Shown piece after piece: positions 45,301 to 53,031 of a stretch of DNA of 64,000 nucleotides (the first letter of the stretch is position 1; each line of letters opens with the position of its first letter). Source of the DNA: Massilia litorea (lineage in GTDB: Bacteria; Pseudomonadota; Gammaproteobacteria; Burkholderiales; Burkholderiaceae_D); NCBI RefSeq assembly GCF_015101885.1, contig NZ_CP062941.1:2604001-2668000 (forward strand), read 5' to 3'. A program made the position numbers and the translations under genes. A model generated the notes under the pieces. That model did not search any database and had not been told where the DNA came from. It saw only the letters and a list, made by a program, of their open reading frames with translations.

Positions 45301-46358
45301 TCGGTCTCGGTCGAGATCACCAGCAGGCCGTAGTTCGGCAGCGGTTCGCCGATGGTGATCGAGCGCCCCGGTTCCATGCGCGCCAGGCTGGCCGAGACCG
45401 TCGCTTCGGTCGGGCCATAGGTATTGAACATGATGCGGCCGGGCTTCGAGAAACGCTCCACCACCGCTTCCGGGCACATCTCGCCGCCCAGGTTAATGAT
45501 GCGCAGGCCGGGCACGTCGTCGGCGAACAGGGACAGCAAGGTCGGCACCGCATGCAGCACGGTGACGCCGTTTTCCGCCAGCAGGCGCGGTAGCGCTTCC
45601 GGATCGCCTGCGGTTTCCTTGGGCCCGAGCCAGAGCGTGGCGCCGGCCAGGTAGGAAATCCAGATCTCTTCGAAGGACATGTCGAAGGCGACCGAGAAGC
45701 CCTGGTAGACGCAGTCGTCGGCACGCACGCCCAGCACTTCGTTCTCGCTGCGCAGAAAGTGGCAGATGCTGCGCTGGTCGATCAGGATGCCTTTCGGCTT
45801 GCCCGTCGAGCCCGACGTGTAGATCACATAGGCCGGGGCGCTTCCCGGGACCACGCCGCGGCGCTTCAACACGTATCCGTCCGCTGCGGGCAGCAACAGG
45901 TCCTCGGCCATGTGGATGGCTTGGGAATCACAGCCGAGGCCGCTGCCGGCCCGCTCGCGCATCTGTTCGCTCGTAACCAGCGCCGGCGAACCGGCATCAA
46001 GCATGCATACCAGCAGGCGCTCGGCCGGCGTGTCTTCGTCGACCGGTAGCCAGGCGGCCCCGGTTTTGGCGATTGCGGCCTGCATGATCAACAGTTCGAT
46101 CCCTCGCGGCATCCACAGGCCGACGATATCGCCCGGCCCGATGCCTGAGTCGATCAGGCGCGACGCGGCCAGGCTGGCCTGCTCGTCGAGTTCGCGGTAG
46201 CTGAGCCGGCGTGCGCCGGAGACGAAGGCCCACTGGTGCGGCGCGCGCCGCGCGCTGGCTTCCAGCAGGTCAGCCAGGATTTCGTTGCGCAGCAACTCGG
46301 GCTGGTGGGGGCCGTACAGGACGTCGGGGTGCCGCGTTGCGGGTATGGGGTTGTTCAT
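42315..46358 (-). CDS. Pls/PosA-type single-module NRPS with triplicated membrane-hexapeptide C-terminus
   Basis: A 1347-residue protein. The adenylation domain (~20-520) has YTSGSTGKPKG near 178, NTYGPTEATVSA, YRTGDLARIEPDG, and the catalytic lysine in TSGKIDRKAL. The carrier domain follows with its serine in DLGGHSFF near 575. There is no condensation domain of classical type and no thioesterase. The C-terminal half contains three units, each a pair of membrane segments then a left-handed hexapeptide region opening RLLGAKIG (~748), RLLGAKVG (~996) and RLLGCRIG (~1238). This is the plan of epsilon-poly-lysine synthetase and related poly-amino-acid synthetases. By eye the specificity residues read D-M-E-H-I-L-T-V-S, and the Glu would fit a basic amino acid. 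Confidence 0.88.
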   Translation of the reverse strand: MNNPIPATRHPDVLYGPHQPELLRNEILADLLEASARRAPHQWAFVSGARRLSYRELDEQASLAASRLIDSGIGPGDIVGLWMPRGIELLIMQAAIAKTGAAWLPVDEDTPAERLLVCMLDAGSPALVTSEQMRERAGSGLGCDSQAIHMAEDLLLPAADGYVLKRRGVVPGSAPAYVIYTSGSTGKPKGILIDQRSICHFLRSENEVLGVRADDCVYQGFSVAFDMSFEEIWISYLAGATLWLGPKETAGDPEALPRLLAENGVTVLHAVPTLLSLFADDVPGLRIINLGGEMCPEAVVERFSKPGRIMFNTYGPTEATVSASLARMEPGRSITIGEPLPNYGLLVISTETDKGLRILPRGETGELCITGPGLSAGYLGRPDLTAEKFLPNPWASGSHDDRLYRTGDLARIEPDGQVVCLGRTDDQVKIRGFRVELGEIEAVLAQQEGVGTTAVLLRKDEGIDHLVAYLVPAQGATGEQLASATLRKALSGRLPPYMVPSQFEVLAVMPRLTSGKIDRKALKAMALSTPLPGDPAGSDTPETPGEQALFAALAQLFPGQAIRREQDFFSDLGGHSFFAARLATALRRDPRFAHLTVRDIYEQRRIGAIASSLDQGAGTAAEEPDWAPPPAARRWLCGLAQLATVPVLVTLRMAQWLAPFFTYHYMTGDAGDRIPRAIAAAIGVFLLATIMEFAFAIGGKWLVAGRLKPGSYPLWGRTYFRWWLGDRLIEAAPTYLLAGSSLYTWWLRLLGAKIGRDAVIGSMMVRVPELLHVGDNVSIGNAVNVENARVERGRLLLGTVVLEDDAFVSSYALLEGNTRVERRGHLEGQSALQDGAVVPANRVWNGSPARDAGAFDPSALPPRQHTSRLRLAGEALFFIFGILLVATLFFMPVFPSFVLIDWFDERGTLAWLPANSIQAQLVRYFVLALPASAVLILMTVLVSAAIRWGFLPRIQPGRFAVHSNAYCKKWLVSHIQESSLNVLHGIYATVYAPFWYRLLGAKVGRDAEISTALGVVPDMLTLGDETFIADAVMLGDEHIDGGWMTMEPTVVSNRSFVGNGSYIPDGTILPEGVLVGVHTHAPANERMKDGDTWLGSPPIHLPAREQVSGYPEHLTYRPSPLRRLGRALVEAFRIVAPHALVIAVGYTVVLDLMPVAGAGHWAEVISYLALIGLAYGIGNYLFVLAFKWVLVGRYQKRAEPMWTPFVWVSEGVTNMYEGIAVPNFMRYLRGTPWLPIAFRLLGCRIGKGVYLDTTDITEFDCVHIGDHSELNALSCPQTHLFEDRVMKIDRVDIGSKVYVGPRSAVLYSARVGDNARLGPLTLVMKGEHIPAASSWIGLPAAPLRAAQ

Positions 46359-46470
46359 CGAGGCCAGATAGGGCTGAAGTTGGATTTAAGCAAGGCCGTT
46401 GTACGCAAAAATCCGGAGCGCCACGCCGCTTGCAGGGGCGCTTGCCTTGAATGGCCCGCCGAGGAATCAC

Positions 46471-46700
46471 TCAAGTCATGACCAAACCGAACTTCCTGAC
46501 GAGGAAGACGGTGACGAGCCCACGCCAGGGAGCGCCAGCGCGGAGACTGCGACAACCTTGCCGGCCGCGCGCAGCACCGCACGCTTGTCCATCTCCTTCC
46601 CCTTCTTCCCTTGTTCGTAAGGCCACTTGATGGCAAAGAACATGCCCGTGCATGGCACGATGACCTTGAACGTACCGGCGACGATAGGGAACCAATCCAT
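46471..46700 (-). CDS. Small two-helix membrane protein with an apparent C-terminal frameshift
   Basis: The ATG at 46700 opens MDWFPIVAGTFKVIVPCTGMFFAIKW (membrane segment), a charged loop YEQGKKGKEMDKRAVLRAAGK and a second hydrophobic segment VVAVSALALPGVG. In that frame the protein then runs into SSPSSSSGSSVWS and stops at 46476. One base added near 46518 would continue the helix as LVTVFLVRKFGLVMT and stop at 46471, a far more natural end. Either a one-base deletion has damaged the gene or there is a base-calling error. It lies between dnaE2 and the NRPS. No function is known. Confidence 0.5.
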
Positions 46701-46890
46701 GATGTGAGCCTGATGCAGATGAGAGAAGAGAACCTCGGCGACTGCCATGCAAGGTGGCGTCGCCGCAGGTGCTGATCATTTTACTCAAAAGCAATCGCCG
46801 TGCATTGGGGCAAAATGTCCCAGTTGAACACCGTGCAAGGACCTTTTAGTATTCGCACGGAAATTATTGCCAAGTTGACCTCGTCGGTTA

Positions 46891-46910
46891 TACTGTGTTT
46901 TTATACAGTA
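46891..46910. promoter_or_regulatory. LexA (SOS) box upstream of dnaE2
   Basis: TACTGTGTTTTTATACAGTA is a near-ideal LexA operator with CTGT (46893-46896), an 8-nt AT-rich spacer and ACAG (46905-46908); the outer TA/TA bases also match. It ends 31 bp before the chosen dnaE2 start. Confidence 0.93.
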
Positions 46911-46941
46911 GTTTGTGAACTCACAAGAATCCGACTTGCCG

Positions 46942-49900
46942 ATGTCATCTGCGCCGCCCGCTCATCTACCCGACTACGCCGAGCTGTTTTGCCTGTCGAA
47001 TTTCAGCTTCCTGCAAGGCGCCTCGCACGCCGAGGAACTGGTGGAGCGGGCTGTGCGCCTTGGCTATGCGGCGCTGGCGCTGACCGACGAATGTTCGCTG
47101 GCCGGCGTGGTGCGGGCGCATGCCGAAGCGAAGAAGGCGGGCATGCCCTTCATCGTCGGCGCCCATTTTCACCTGCGCCACCCAGGGGGCGACCCGGCCC
47201 TGTCGCTGATCCTGCTGGCGCAGAACCGCAACGGTTACGGCAACCTGTCCGAGTTCATCACGCTGGGACGTACGCGCAGCGAGAAGGGGACCTATTTCCT
47301 CACGCCCGACGACATCGCCGATCCGCCACCGGAATTCGCGCACCTGAAAGGCATGCCGGACTGCCTGGCGATCCTGCTGCCGCACTATCCCGGCCACGAG
47401 CCCAAGGACGTCGACCGCCTGCACGGGCAGGCCGCGTGGGTGGCAAAACACTTCCCGAATCGCGCCTGGCTCGGCCTGGTGCTGCTGCACCGCGCCTTCG
47501 ACGATGCGCACCGGGTCACGATCGAGGAAGTCGGCTGGCAGCACCGGTTGCCGATCGTGGCGCTGGGCCACGTCGTCATGCACGTCCGTTCACGCAAGCC
47601 GCTGCAGGACACGCTCACCGCCACGCGCCTGAACAAGCCCGTGGCCGAATGCGGCTATGGCCTGGCGCAGAACGCCGAGCAGCACCTGCGCGCGCGCCTG
47701 CGCCTGGCGAACATCTATTCGCGCGAAGCGCTCGATGAGACACTGCGTATCGCTTCCCTGTGTAGCTTCTCGCTCGACGAACTGCGCTACGAATACCCGA
47801 ACGAAGTGGTGCCGAAAGGGCACACGGCATCGAGCTTCCTGCGCGCCGAAACCTATATCGGTGCCCACCGGCGTTTCAGGGAAGGGATCCCGGCCAGGGT
47901 GCAGGCCCAGATCGAGCACGAGCTGGGTTTGATCGGCGAGATGGGCTACGAACACTACTTCCTCACCGTCTACGACATCGTCCACTTCGCGCGCTCGAAC
48001 AACATCCTGTGCCAGGGGCGCGGCTCGGCCGCCAATTCGGCCGTCTGCTACTGCCTCGGCATCACCGAGGTCGATCCGGCGCGCGCGAATCTCTTATTTG
48101 AAAGGTTCATTTCGAAGGAGCGTAACGAGCCGCCGGATATCGACGTCGACTTCGAGCACCAGCGCCGCGAGGAGGTGATCCAGTACATCTACAACAAGTA
48201 CGGACGCACCCGCGCCGCGCTGGCGGCGGTCGTGATCAGCTACCGCCCGAAAAGCGCGCTGCGCGACAGCGGCCGCGCGCTCGGGGTCGATCTCGGCATC
48301 ATCGAAAAGGTCTGTAAAAGCCACCGCTGGTTCGACAACAAGGCCGACCTGCTGAATCGCCTGGCCGAATCCGGCCTCGATCCGGAAGCGCCGCTGTCGC
48401 GCCAGTGGGCGACCCTGGCCACGCAGTTGCTGAACTTCCCGCGCCACCTGTCGCAGCACCCGGGCGGCTTCGTCATCGCGCAGGGCAAGCTCTCCCGGCT
48501 GGTGCCGATCGAGAACGCGGCCATGGCCGACCGCAGCGTCATCCAGTGGGACAAGAACGACCTCGAGGAACTCGGCCTGATGAAGGTCGACGTGCTGGCG
48601 CTCGGCATGCTGTCGATGCTGCGGCGGGCGCTGGAACTGGTCAGCCTGCGCCACGGGAACCTGTTCGAGATGCAGGACATCCCGCCCGACGACAAGGCGA
48701 CTTACGACATGATCTGCGCGGCCGACACGGTCGGCGTCTTCCAGATCGAATCGCGCGCGCAAATGAGCATGCTGCCGCGCATGAAGCCGCGCGTTTTTTA
48801 TGACCTCGTGATCGAGGTGGCGGTGGTGCGGCCCGGCCCGATCCAGGGCGGCATGGTGCACCCGTATCTGCGCCGGCGCCAGGGCCTGGAACCGGTGCGC
48901 TATCCGAGCGAGGAGATGAAGCTCGCGCTCGGGCGCACGCTGGGCGTGCCGATCTTCCAGGAGCAGGTGATGCAGGTCGCGATCCTCGGCGCCGGCTTCT
49001 CGCCCGGCGAAGCGGACCAGCTGCGGCGCGCGATGGCGGCCTGGAAGCGAAAGGGCGGCCTCGAACAGTATTACGACCGCATCGTGCGCGGCATGCTCGA
49101 ACGCGGCTACGAGCTCGAATTCGCCGAAGCGATTTTCAGCCAGATCCAGGGCTTCGGCGAATACGGCTTTCCCGAGTCGCACGCGGCCAGTTTTGCCTTG
49201 CTCGCCTACGCCAGCTCCTGGCTGAAATGCCATGAGCCGGCGGCGTTTTTATGCGCGCTCCTGAACAGCCAGCCGATGGGTTTTTACTCGCCCTCGCAGC
49301 TGGTGCAGGACGCCCAGCGTCACGGCATCGAAGTGCGCCCGGTCGACATCGCCATCAGCGGCTGGGAATCGACGCTGGAGGAACTCCACGATACGACGCG
49401 CCAGCCCGCCGTGCGCCTGGGCCTCTCGCTCCAGCGCGGCATGAGCCGCGAGGCGGCGGCCCGCATCGAGGACGCGCGCGCGATCCGGCCTTTCGAGAGC
49501 GTGGCCGACCTGGCGCGGAGGGCAGGACTGGATCGCGGCGACCTGCAGGTGCTGGCCGGCGCCAACGCCTTACGATCGCTCGCCGGCCATCGCAGGGAGG
49601 CCTTGTGGCAGGCGGTCGGCGCCGTGCCCGACAAGGATTTATTGCGCCCGACCACGCCGGAGGAAGAAATGCCGCAACTCGCCGCGCCCTCGGAGGGCGA
49701 CGAGATCGTCGGCGACTACCGCGCGCAAGGGCTCACGTTGGGACGCCATCCGGTCGCGCTGCTGAGAAAACAGCTGCTGGCGCAGCGCTTCATGCCTTCA
49801 TCGGTGCTGAACGAATACGCCGACGGCCAGCTCGCGCGCGGCTGCGGCCTGGTGACCGTGCGCCAGCGGCCCGGGACGGCGAAGGGCGTGCTGTTCCTGA

Positions 49901-50109
49901 CGCTGGAAGACGAGACGGGCAACGTCAACGTGATCGTCTGGCCGGACCTGGTCGAACACCAGCGGCGCGAGGTGCTGGGCGCGAACCTGCTGGGGGTGTA
50001 CGGGATATGGCAGAGCCAGGGACAAGTGAAGCACCTGGTGGCGAAACGGCTGGTGGATATGTCGCATCTGCTGGGCAGGCTGACGACGGGGAGCCGCGAT
50101 TTCTGTTGA
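46942..50109 (+). CDS. dnaE2: Error-prone DNA polymerase DnaE2 (ImuC)
   Basis: A 1055-residue C-family polymerase used in SOS-induced translesion synthesis with ImuA and ImuB. The ATG at 46942 is preferred; an in-frame GTG at 46915 would place the start 5 bp from the LexA operator. The N-terminal PHP domain (DYAELFCLSNFSFLQGASHAEELVERA) is followed by the polymerase core with catalytic aspartates in PDIDVDFEHQRRE near 398 and MKVDVLALGML. An OB domain near the C-terminus includes GVLFLTLEDETGNVNVIVWP. Length fits DnaE2 rather than replicative DnaE. imuA-imuB lie 33 kb away. Confidence 0.96.
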   Translation: MSSAPPAHLPDYAELFCLSNFSFLQGASHAEELVERAVRLGYAALALTDECSLAGVVRAHAEAKKAGMPFIVGAHFHLRHPGGDPALSLILLAQNRNGYGNLSEFITLGRTRSEKGTYFLTPDDIADPPPEFAHLKGMPDCLAILLPHYPGHEPKDVDRLHGQAAWVAKHFPNRAWLGLVLLHRAFDDAHRVTIEEVGWQHRLPIVALGHVVMHVRSRKPLQDTLTATRLNKPVAECGYGLAQNAEQHLRARLRLANIYSREALDETLRIASLCSFSLDELRYEYPNEVVPKGHTASSFLRAETYIGAHRRFREGIPARVQAQIEHELGLIGEMGYEHYFLTVYDIVHFARSNNILCQGRGSAANSAVCYCLGITEVDPARANLLFERFISKERNEPPDIDVDFEHQRREEVIQYIYNKYGRTRAALAAVVISYRPKSALRDSGRALGVDLGIIEKVCKSHRWFDNKADLLNRLAESGLDPEAPLSRQWATLATQLLNFPRHLSQHPGGFVIAQGKLSRLVPIENAAMADRSVIQWDKNDLEELGLMKVDVLALGMLSMLRRALELVSLRHGNLFEMQDIPPDDKATYDMICAADTVGVFQIESRAQMSMLPRMKPRVFYDLVIEVAVVRPGPIQGGMVHPYLRRRQGLEPVRYPSEEMKLALGRTLGVPIFQEQVMQVAILGAGFSPGEADQLRRAMAAWKRKGGLEQYYDRIVRGMLERGYELEFAEAIFSQIQGFGEYGFPESHAASFALLAYASSWLKCHEPAAFLCALLNSQPMGFYSPSQLVQDAQRHGIEVRPVDIAISGWESTLEELHDTTRQPAVRLGLSLQRGMSREAAARIEDARAIRPFESVADLARRAGLDRGDLQVLAGANALRSLAGHRREALWQAVGAVPDKDLLRPTTPEEEMPQLAAPSEGDEIVGDYRAQGLTLGRHPVALLRKQLLAQRFMPSSVLNEYADGQLARGCGLVTVRQRPGTAKGVLFLTLEDETGNVNVIVWPDLVEHQRREVLGANLLGVYGIWQSQGQVKHLVAKRLVDMSHLLGRLTTGSRDFC

Positions 50110-50128
50110 AGGCGCGGGCGCGGCCAGC

Positions 50129-50632
50129 TCATTTGCAGTCGCACTTGTCCTGGGCCGGCCGGATTTCGGTGGTCTGGTGAAAGGTGTTCTTCCAGCCGTC
50201 CGCTTCATGCACCCAGACCCGCACATACCGGCCGCGAAACGGCTTCGCGCCCGCGCCTGCCTGCTGGCTGCGGAACACACCCGCGACGACGGCCGCTTCG
50301 CCGCCCTTGAGCAGCTGGATCTCGGTCGATTCGTTTTCATACGTCAGGAAGCGGAAGTCGCCCCGTTCGAGGGCAGTCAGCAGCTCGGTCTTGCTGCGTA
50401 CCCGGCCGCGGCTTTCGACATGGCGGTAGTAGCGGTCCATCAAATTCTGCAGCGCGGGGATATCCTGCCGGACGATCGCGCTGGCGCGTTGCCGCTCGAG
50501 CAGCAGCAGGCTGGCGCGGACCTCGCTTTCCGCCGTGGCGCTGCGCTCATGTTGCGCTTGCGCTGCGTGGGCGCTGCCCGTCAGCAGCGCGCTGGACAGG
50601 AAGAGTGCGCTGTAAGTACGTCGTGATTTCAT
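50129..50632 (-). CDS. Exported NTF2-like (SnoaL/DUF4440-type) protein
   Basis: A 167-residue protein starting at the ATG at 50632, with a signal peptide (YSALFLSSALLTGSAHA). The mature part resembles the NTF2-like fold: an N-terminal helix (LLLLERQRASAIVRQDIPALQNLMD) and then strands ending in VRVWVHEADGWKNTFHQTTEI. Such domains bind small ligands or act as enzymes in diverse pathways. The C-terminus has CDCK, two cysteines that could form a disulphide or bind metal. No function can be assigned. It is convergent with dnaE2. Confidence 0.75.
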   Translation of the reverse strand: MKSRRTYSALFLSSALLTGSAHAAQAQHERSATAESEVRASLLLLERQRASAIVRQDIPALQNLMDRYYRHVESRGRVRSKTELLTALERGDFRFLTYENESTEIQLLKGGEAAVVAGVFRSQQAGAGAKPFRGRYVRVWVHEADGWKNTFHQTTEIRPAQDKCDCK

Positions 50633-50675
50633 GGCGGCGCTTTCCTCAGGTTGTCCGTGCATGATGATAGCAACA

Positions 50676-51032
50676 CTAGAACCACGGAGCCTTCCGCAGC
50701 GCGCGCCAGTCCATCAGCACGGCGAGGACGCCGATACCGACAAGCGCCAATGCGGCGGCAGCCGGCAGCCAGTCGAACAGCCTCGCACTTCCCGATGTGC
50801 CCAGGGCTCGCTCGAGCGTGTGAGCCGACATCGTTGCAAGAACGGCGTCGACTCCGAAAGCCAGCATCACTGCGCCGCGCGAACCCTCCTGCGCGAGCGA
50901 AGCGGTCACCGCGAAAATCGCGCCCGGCACCAGGAACAGCAGACCGGTGATGCCGATACCGAACAGCGCCACCGCGCCGAAGGCCAGGAAAGCCAGGGCG
51001 AAGATGGCCTGGACGGCAGCGAGTATCCGCAT
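50676..51032 (-). CDS. Small hypothetical membrane protein
   Basis: A 118-residue protein with about four hydrophobic segments (AVQAIFALAFLAFGAVALFGI, LLFLVPGAIFAVTASLA, AVMLAFGVDAVLATMSA and LPAAAALALVGIGVLAVLMDW) and a basic C-terminus, RALRKAPWF. I do not recognise the family. It starts 22 bp downstream of the alpha/beta hydrolase gene on the same strand, so it is probably in the same transcript. Confidence 0.7.
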   Translation of the reverse strand: MRILAAVQAIFALAFLAFGAVALFGIGITGLLFLVPGAIFAVTASLAQEGSRGAVMLAFGVDAVLATMSAHTLERALGTSGSARLFDWLPAAAALALVGIGVLAVLMDWRALRKAPWF

Positions 51033-51054
51033 GGCGTGCTCCTGACGGATCGGT

Positions 51055-51957
51055 TCAGCGTGCCGGCAGAAACGCCTTCACTTCCGCCTGGAAGCGCTGC
51101 GGCTGGTCCCACATGATGAAGTGTGCGCTGTCCGGAATTCGCTTCAGGGTCAGGTTCGTGACCGGCGCATACGCGCTCCTGTAGACGGCATCGAACTGCT
51201 CCGCCGGCAGCGGCACGCTCTTCGGCTGGACGTACAGGACCGTCACCGGGACGCTGATCTTCTGCAGCTCGGGAATCAGGTTGGTGACGATCAGCTCGCG
51301 GAAGGCGCGGCTGCCGACATCGGGGTCGCTCCGCATCGAATCGTCGAGCGCGCCGGGACGCATCGCTTCGGTGTTGACCATGCTCACGATGGTCTCGCTG
51401 GCGCGCGTGCTGCGCTGCTCCGGGGTGGCGGCGCGCATGCCGGCGGCGATACCGTCGGCGACCGCCTCCACCTTGGCCGGGGTGGCGCCCGGGCCGGCGA
51501 AGAAGGTGCCGAGGAAGGGATACATGTCGACCACCATCAGGCGCGACAGTGCGTCCGGATGGCGGCTCGCCAGCATCATGCCGATGGTGCCGCCCATCGA
51601 ATGGCCGATGACGGCGGGCTGCTTCAGGTGCGACTCCCGGATGTAGCGGACGATTTCGTCCGCGACGGGCGCGGCCACGGTTCCCTCCTTGTTGCCGCCG
51701 GCCGGCTGGCCGGCGAAGCCCGCAACCTGCACCAGGTGGTAGCGGTAGCCCGGCAGCGCCGCCACGGTCGAGGCCCAGGCGCGCGGCGAGGAATTCAGGC
51801 CGGGGATCAGCACCACGTCCGGTCCCGCACCCTCGGTGCGCACCGTGATCCGGTCCGACGCGAAGGGCGCGGCGAGCACGCTCGTCAAGGGGAGGGCGGC
51901 CAGTACCGCCACCGTGGCCGCCATCCATGTGCGGCGCGCGTTCAACCTGAAATTCAT
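51055..51957 (-). CDS. Exported alpha/beta hydrolase
   Basis: A 300-residue serine hydrolase with an N-terminal signal peptide (AATVAVLAALPLTSVLA). The oxyanion loop is LIPGLNSSPRAW, the nucleophile is in GHSMGG near residue 145, and the catalytic histidine is in SAHFIMWDQP near the C-terminus; the acid lies in the preceding strand region. The hydrophobic lid region contains GTFFAGPGATPAKVEAVADG. It is likely a periplasmic esterase or lipase-like enzyme with an unknown substrate. It is the first gene of a short minus-strand group with the membrane and NTF2-like genes. Confidence 0.87.
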   Translation of the reverse strand: MNFRLNARRTWMAATVAVLAALPLTSVLAAPFASDRITVRTEGAGPDVVLIPGLNSSPRAWASTVAALPGYRYHLVQVAGFAGQPAGGNKEGTVAAPVADEIVRYIRESHLKQPAVIGHSMGGTIGMMLASRHPDALSRLMVVDMYPFLGTFFAGPGATPAKVEAVADGIAAGMRAATPEQRSTRASETIVSMVNTEAMRPGALDDSMRSDPDVGSRAFRELIVTNLIPELQKISVPVTVLYVQPKSVPLPAEQFDAVYRSAYAPVTNLTLKRIPDSAHFIMWDQPQRFQAEVKAFLPAR

Positions 51958-52142
51958 CCAGCCTCCTCGGGTAATTGAATCTTCCGGCAGTAGTGTAATG
52001 GATTAATGTTGATGAAAATACACAAAATCTCACCAGCTGCCTCAGCGCCCCAGGATGGAGAATTTTCGGCATCGCCCCGGTTTGTCGTCAATACACGGCG
52101 CTATACTCTATTTGTCTTTACAACCACAACCAGGAGACAGCC

Positions 52143-52520
52143 ATGAAAGCGATTCACCCCGTACTCGCAGCGCTGGGCACTGTACTCGTGTTCTCGACCG
52201 GCAGCGCGCTCGCGCAAACCGGCATGAAAAAGGCCGACGGCGTGCTGGCCGACGCCAAGGGCATGACGGTCTACACCTTCGACAAGGACACCGCCGGCTC
52301 CGGCAAGAGTGCCTGCAACGAAGGCTGCGCGAAGATGTGGCCGCCGGTGCCGGTGACCGGAGAACGCGTCGCCTCGCCCTATTCGACGGTGACGCGCGAA
52401 GACGGCACGAAGCAGCTGGCCTACAAGGGCAAGCCTTTGTATCTGTTCGCGAAGGACACCAAGCCGGGCGAGCGCAAGGGCGACAAGATGAAGGATATGT
52501 GGCACGTGGTAGCCGACTGA
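52143..52520 (+). CDS. Exported COG4315-type secreted-repeat (pfam03640-like) protein
   Basis: A 125-residue protein with a signal peptide (VLAALGTVLVFSTGSALA). It carries two copies of the short secreted repeat: GVLADAKGMTVYTFDKDTAG followed by ACNEGCAKMWPP, and AYKGKPLYLFAKDTKPGERKGD. The paired cysteines in CNEGC are typical of the family. It ends MWHVVAD. An AGGAG sequence precedes the ATG. Function is unknown; the family is found as periplasmic or lipid-anchored proteins. The gene stands alone. Confidence 0.85.
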   Translation: MKAIHPVLAALGTVLVFSTGSALAQTGMKKADGVLADAKGMTVYTFDKDTAGSGKSACNEGCAKMWPPVPVTGERVASPYSTVTREDGTKQLAYKGKPLYLFAKDTKPGERKGDKMKDMWHVVAD

Positions 52521-52544
52521 AGACCCCTCCAGGGCCTGGCGCGG

Positions 52545-52802
52545 TCAGCGCAGCCAGGCCTTGAGCACGTCGCTGCCCTGCTCCATCCCGAACGCCAGGC
52601 GCGCCTGGGCGTGCGCCGTACATTGTTCGAGCGTGCCGTTGCCCTGGCTGGCGGCCTGCGCGGCAATCGCCTTGCTGGCGATGCCGAAGGCGGTGATGGC
52701 CTGGTCCCAGCTCAGGCCGGAGGCCAGCGCCTCCTCGACCACGTGGGCGGCGAGGGCGCCGAGTTTGTCGATCAGGGCGTCGTCGGTTCCTGGTCTTAAC
52801 AT
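52545..52802 (-). CDS. Hypothetical small protein
   Basis: An 85-residue soluble helical protein (LIDKLGALAAHVVEEALASG, AITAFGIASKAIAAQAASQG, ARLAFGMEQGSDVLKAWLR). It has no signal or membrane segment and one cysteine. I do not recognise a family. The composition and start are plausible, and no other gene occupies this stretch. It is convergent with the preceding gene, 24 bp between ends. The gap from here to 53031 (229 bp) shows no recognisable site beyond the next gene's ribosome site. Confidence 0.55.
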   Translation of the reverse strand: MLRPGTDDALIDKLGALAAHVVEEALASGLSWDQAITAFGIASKAIAAQAASQGNGTLEQCTAHAQARLAFGMEQGSDVLKAWLR

Positions 52803-53031
52803 GGGGTCTGCACTCCTTCCGGCAAATCAAAAGCGGCCACGCGATCGCGTCATCGGCCTGATGCTGGAATAGTACAAATAATACGACGGCGCCTGGCGCA
52901 CGGCCCGGCACGGTAGCGCCCTCGCTAATTCGTTTCAACCAGGCTCGCGCATCGGTGCGGCTTGCATTGCGCCTCCAGGGCGATTGCCCGAACCTGGATG
53001 GCGTGCCTTTTCGATCAATCAGGAGCGCAGG

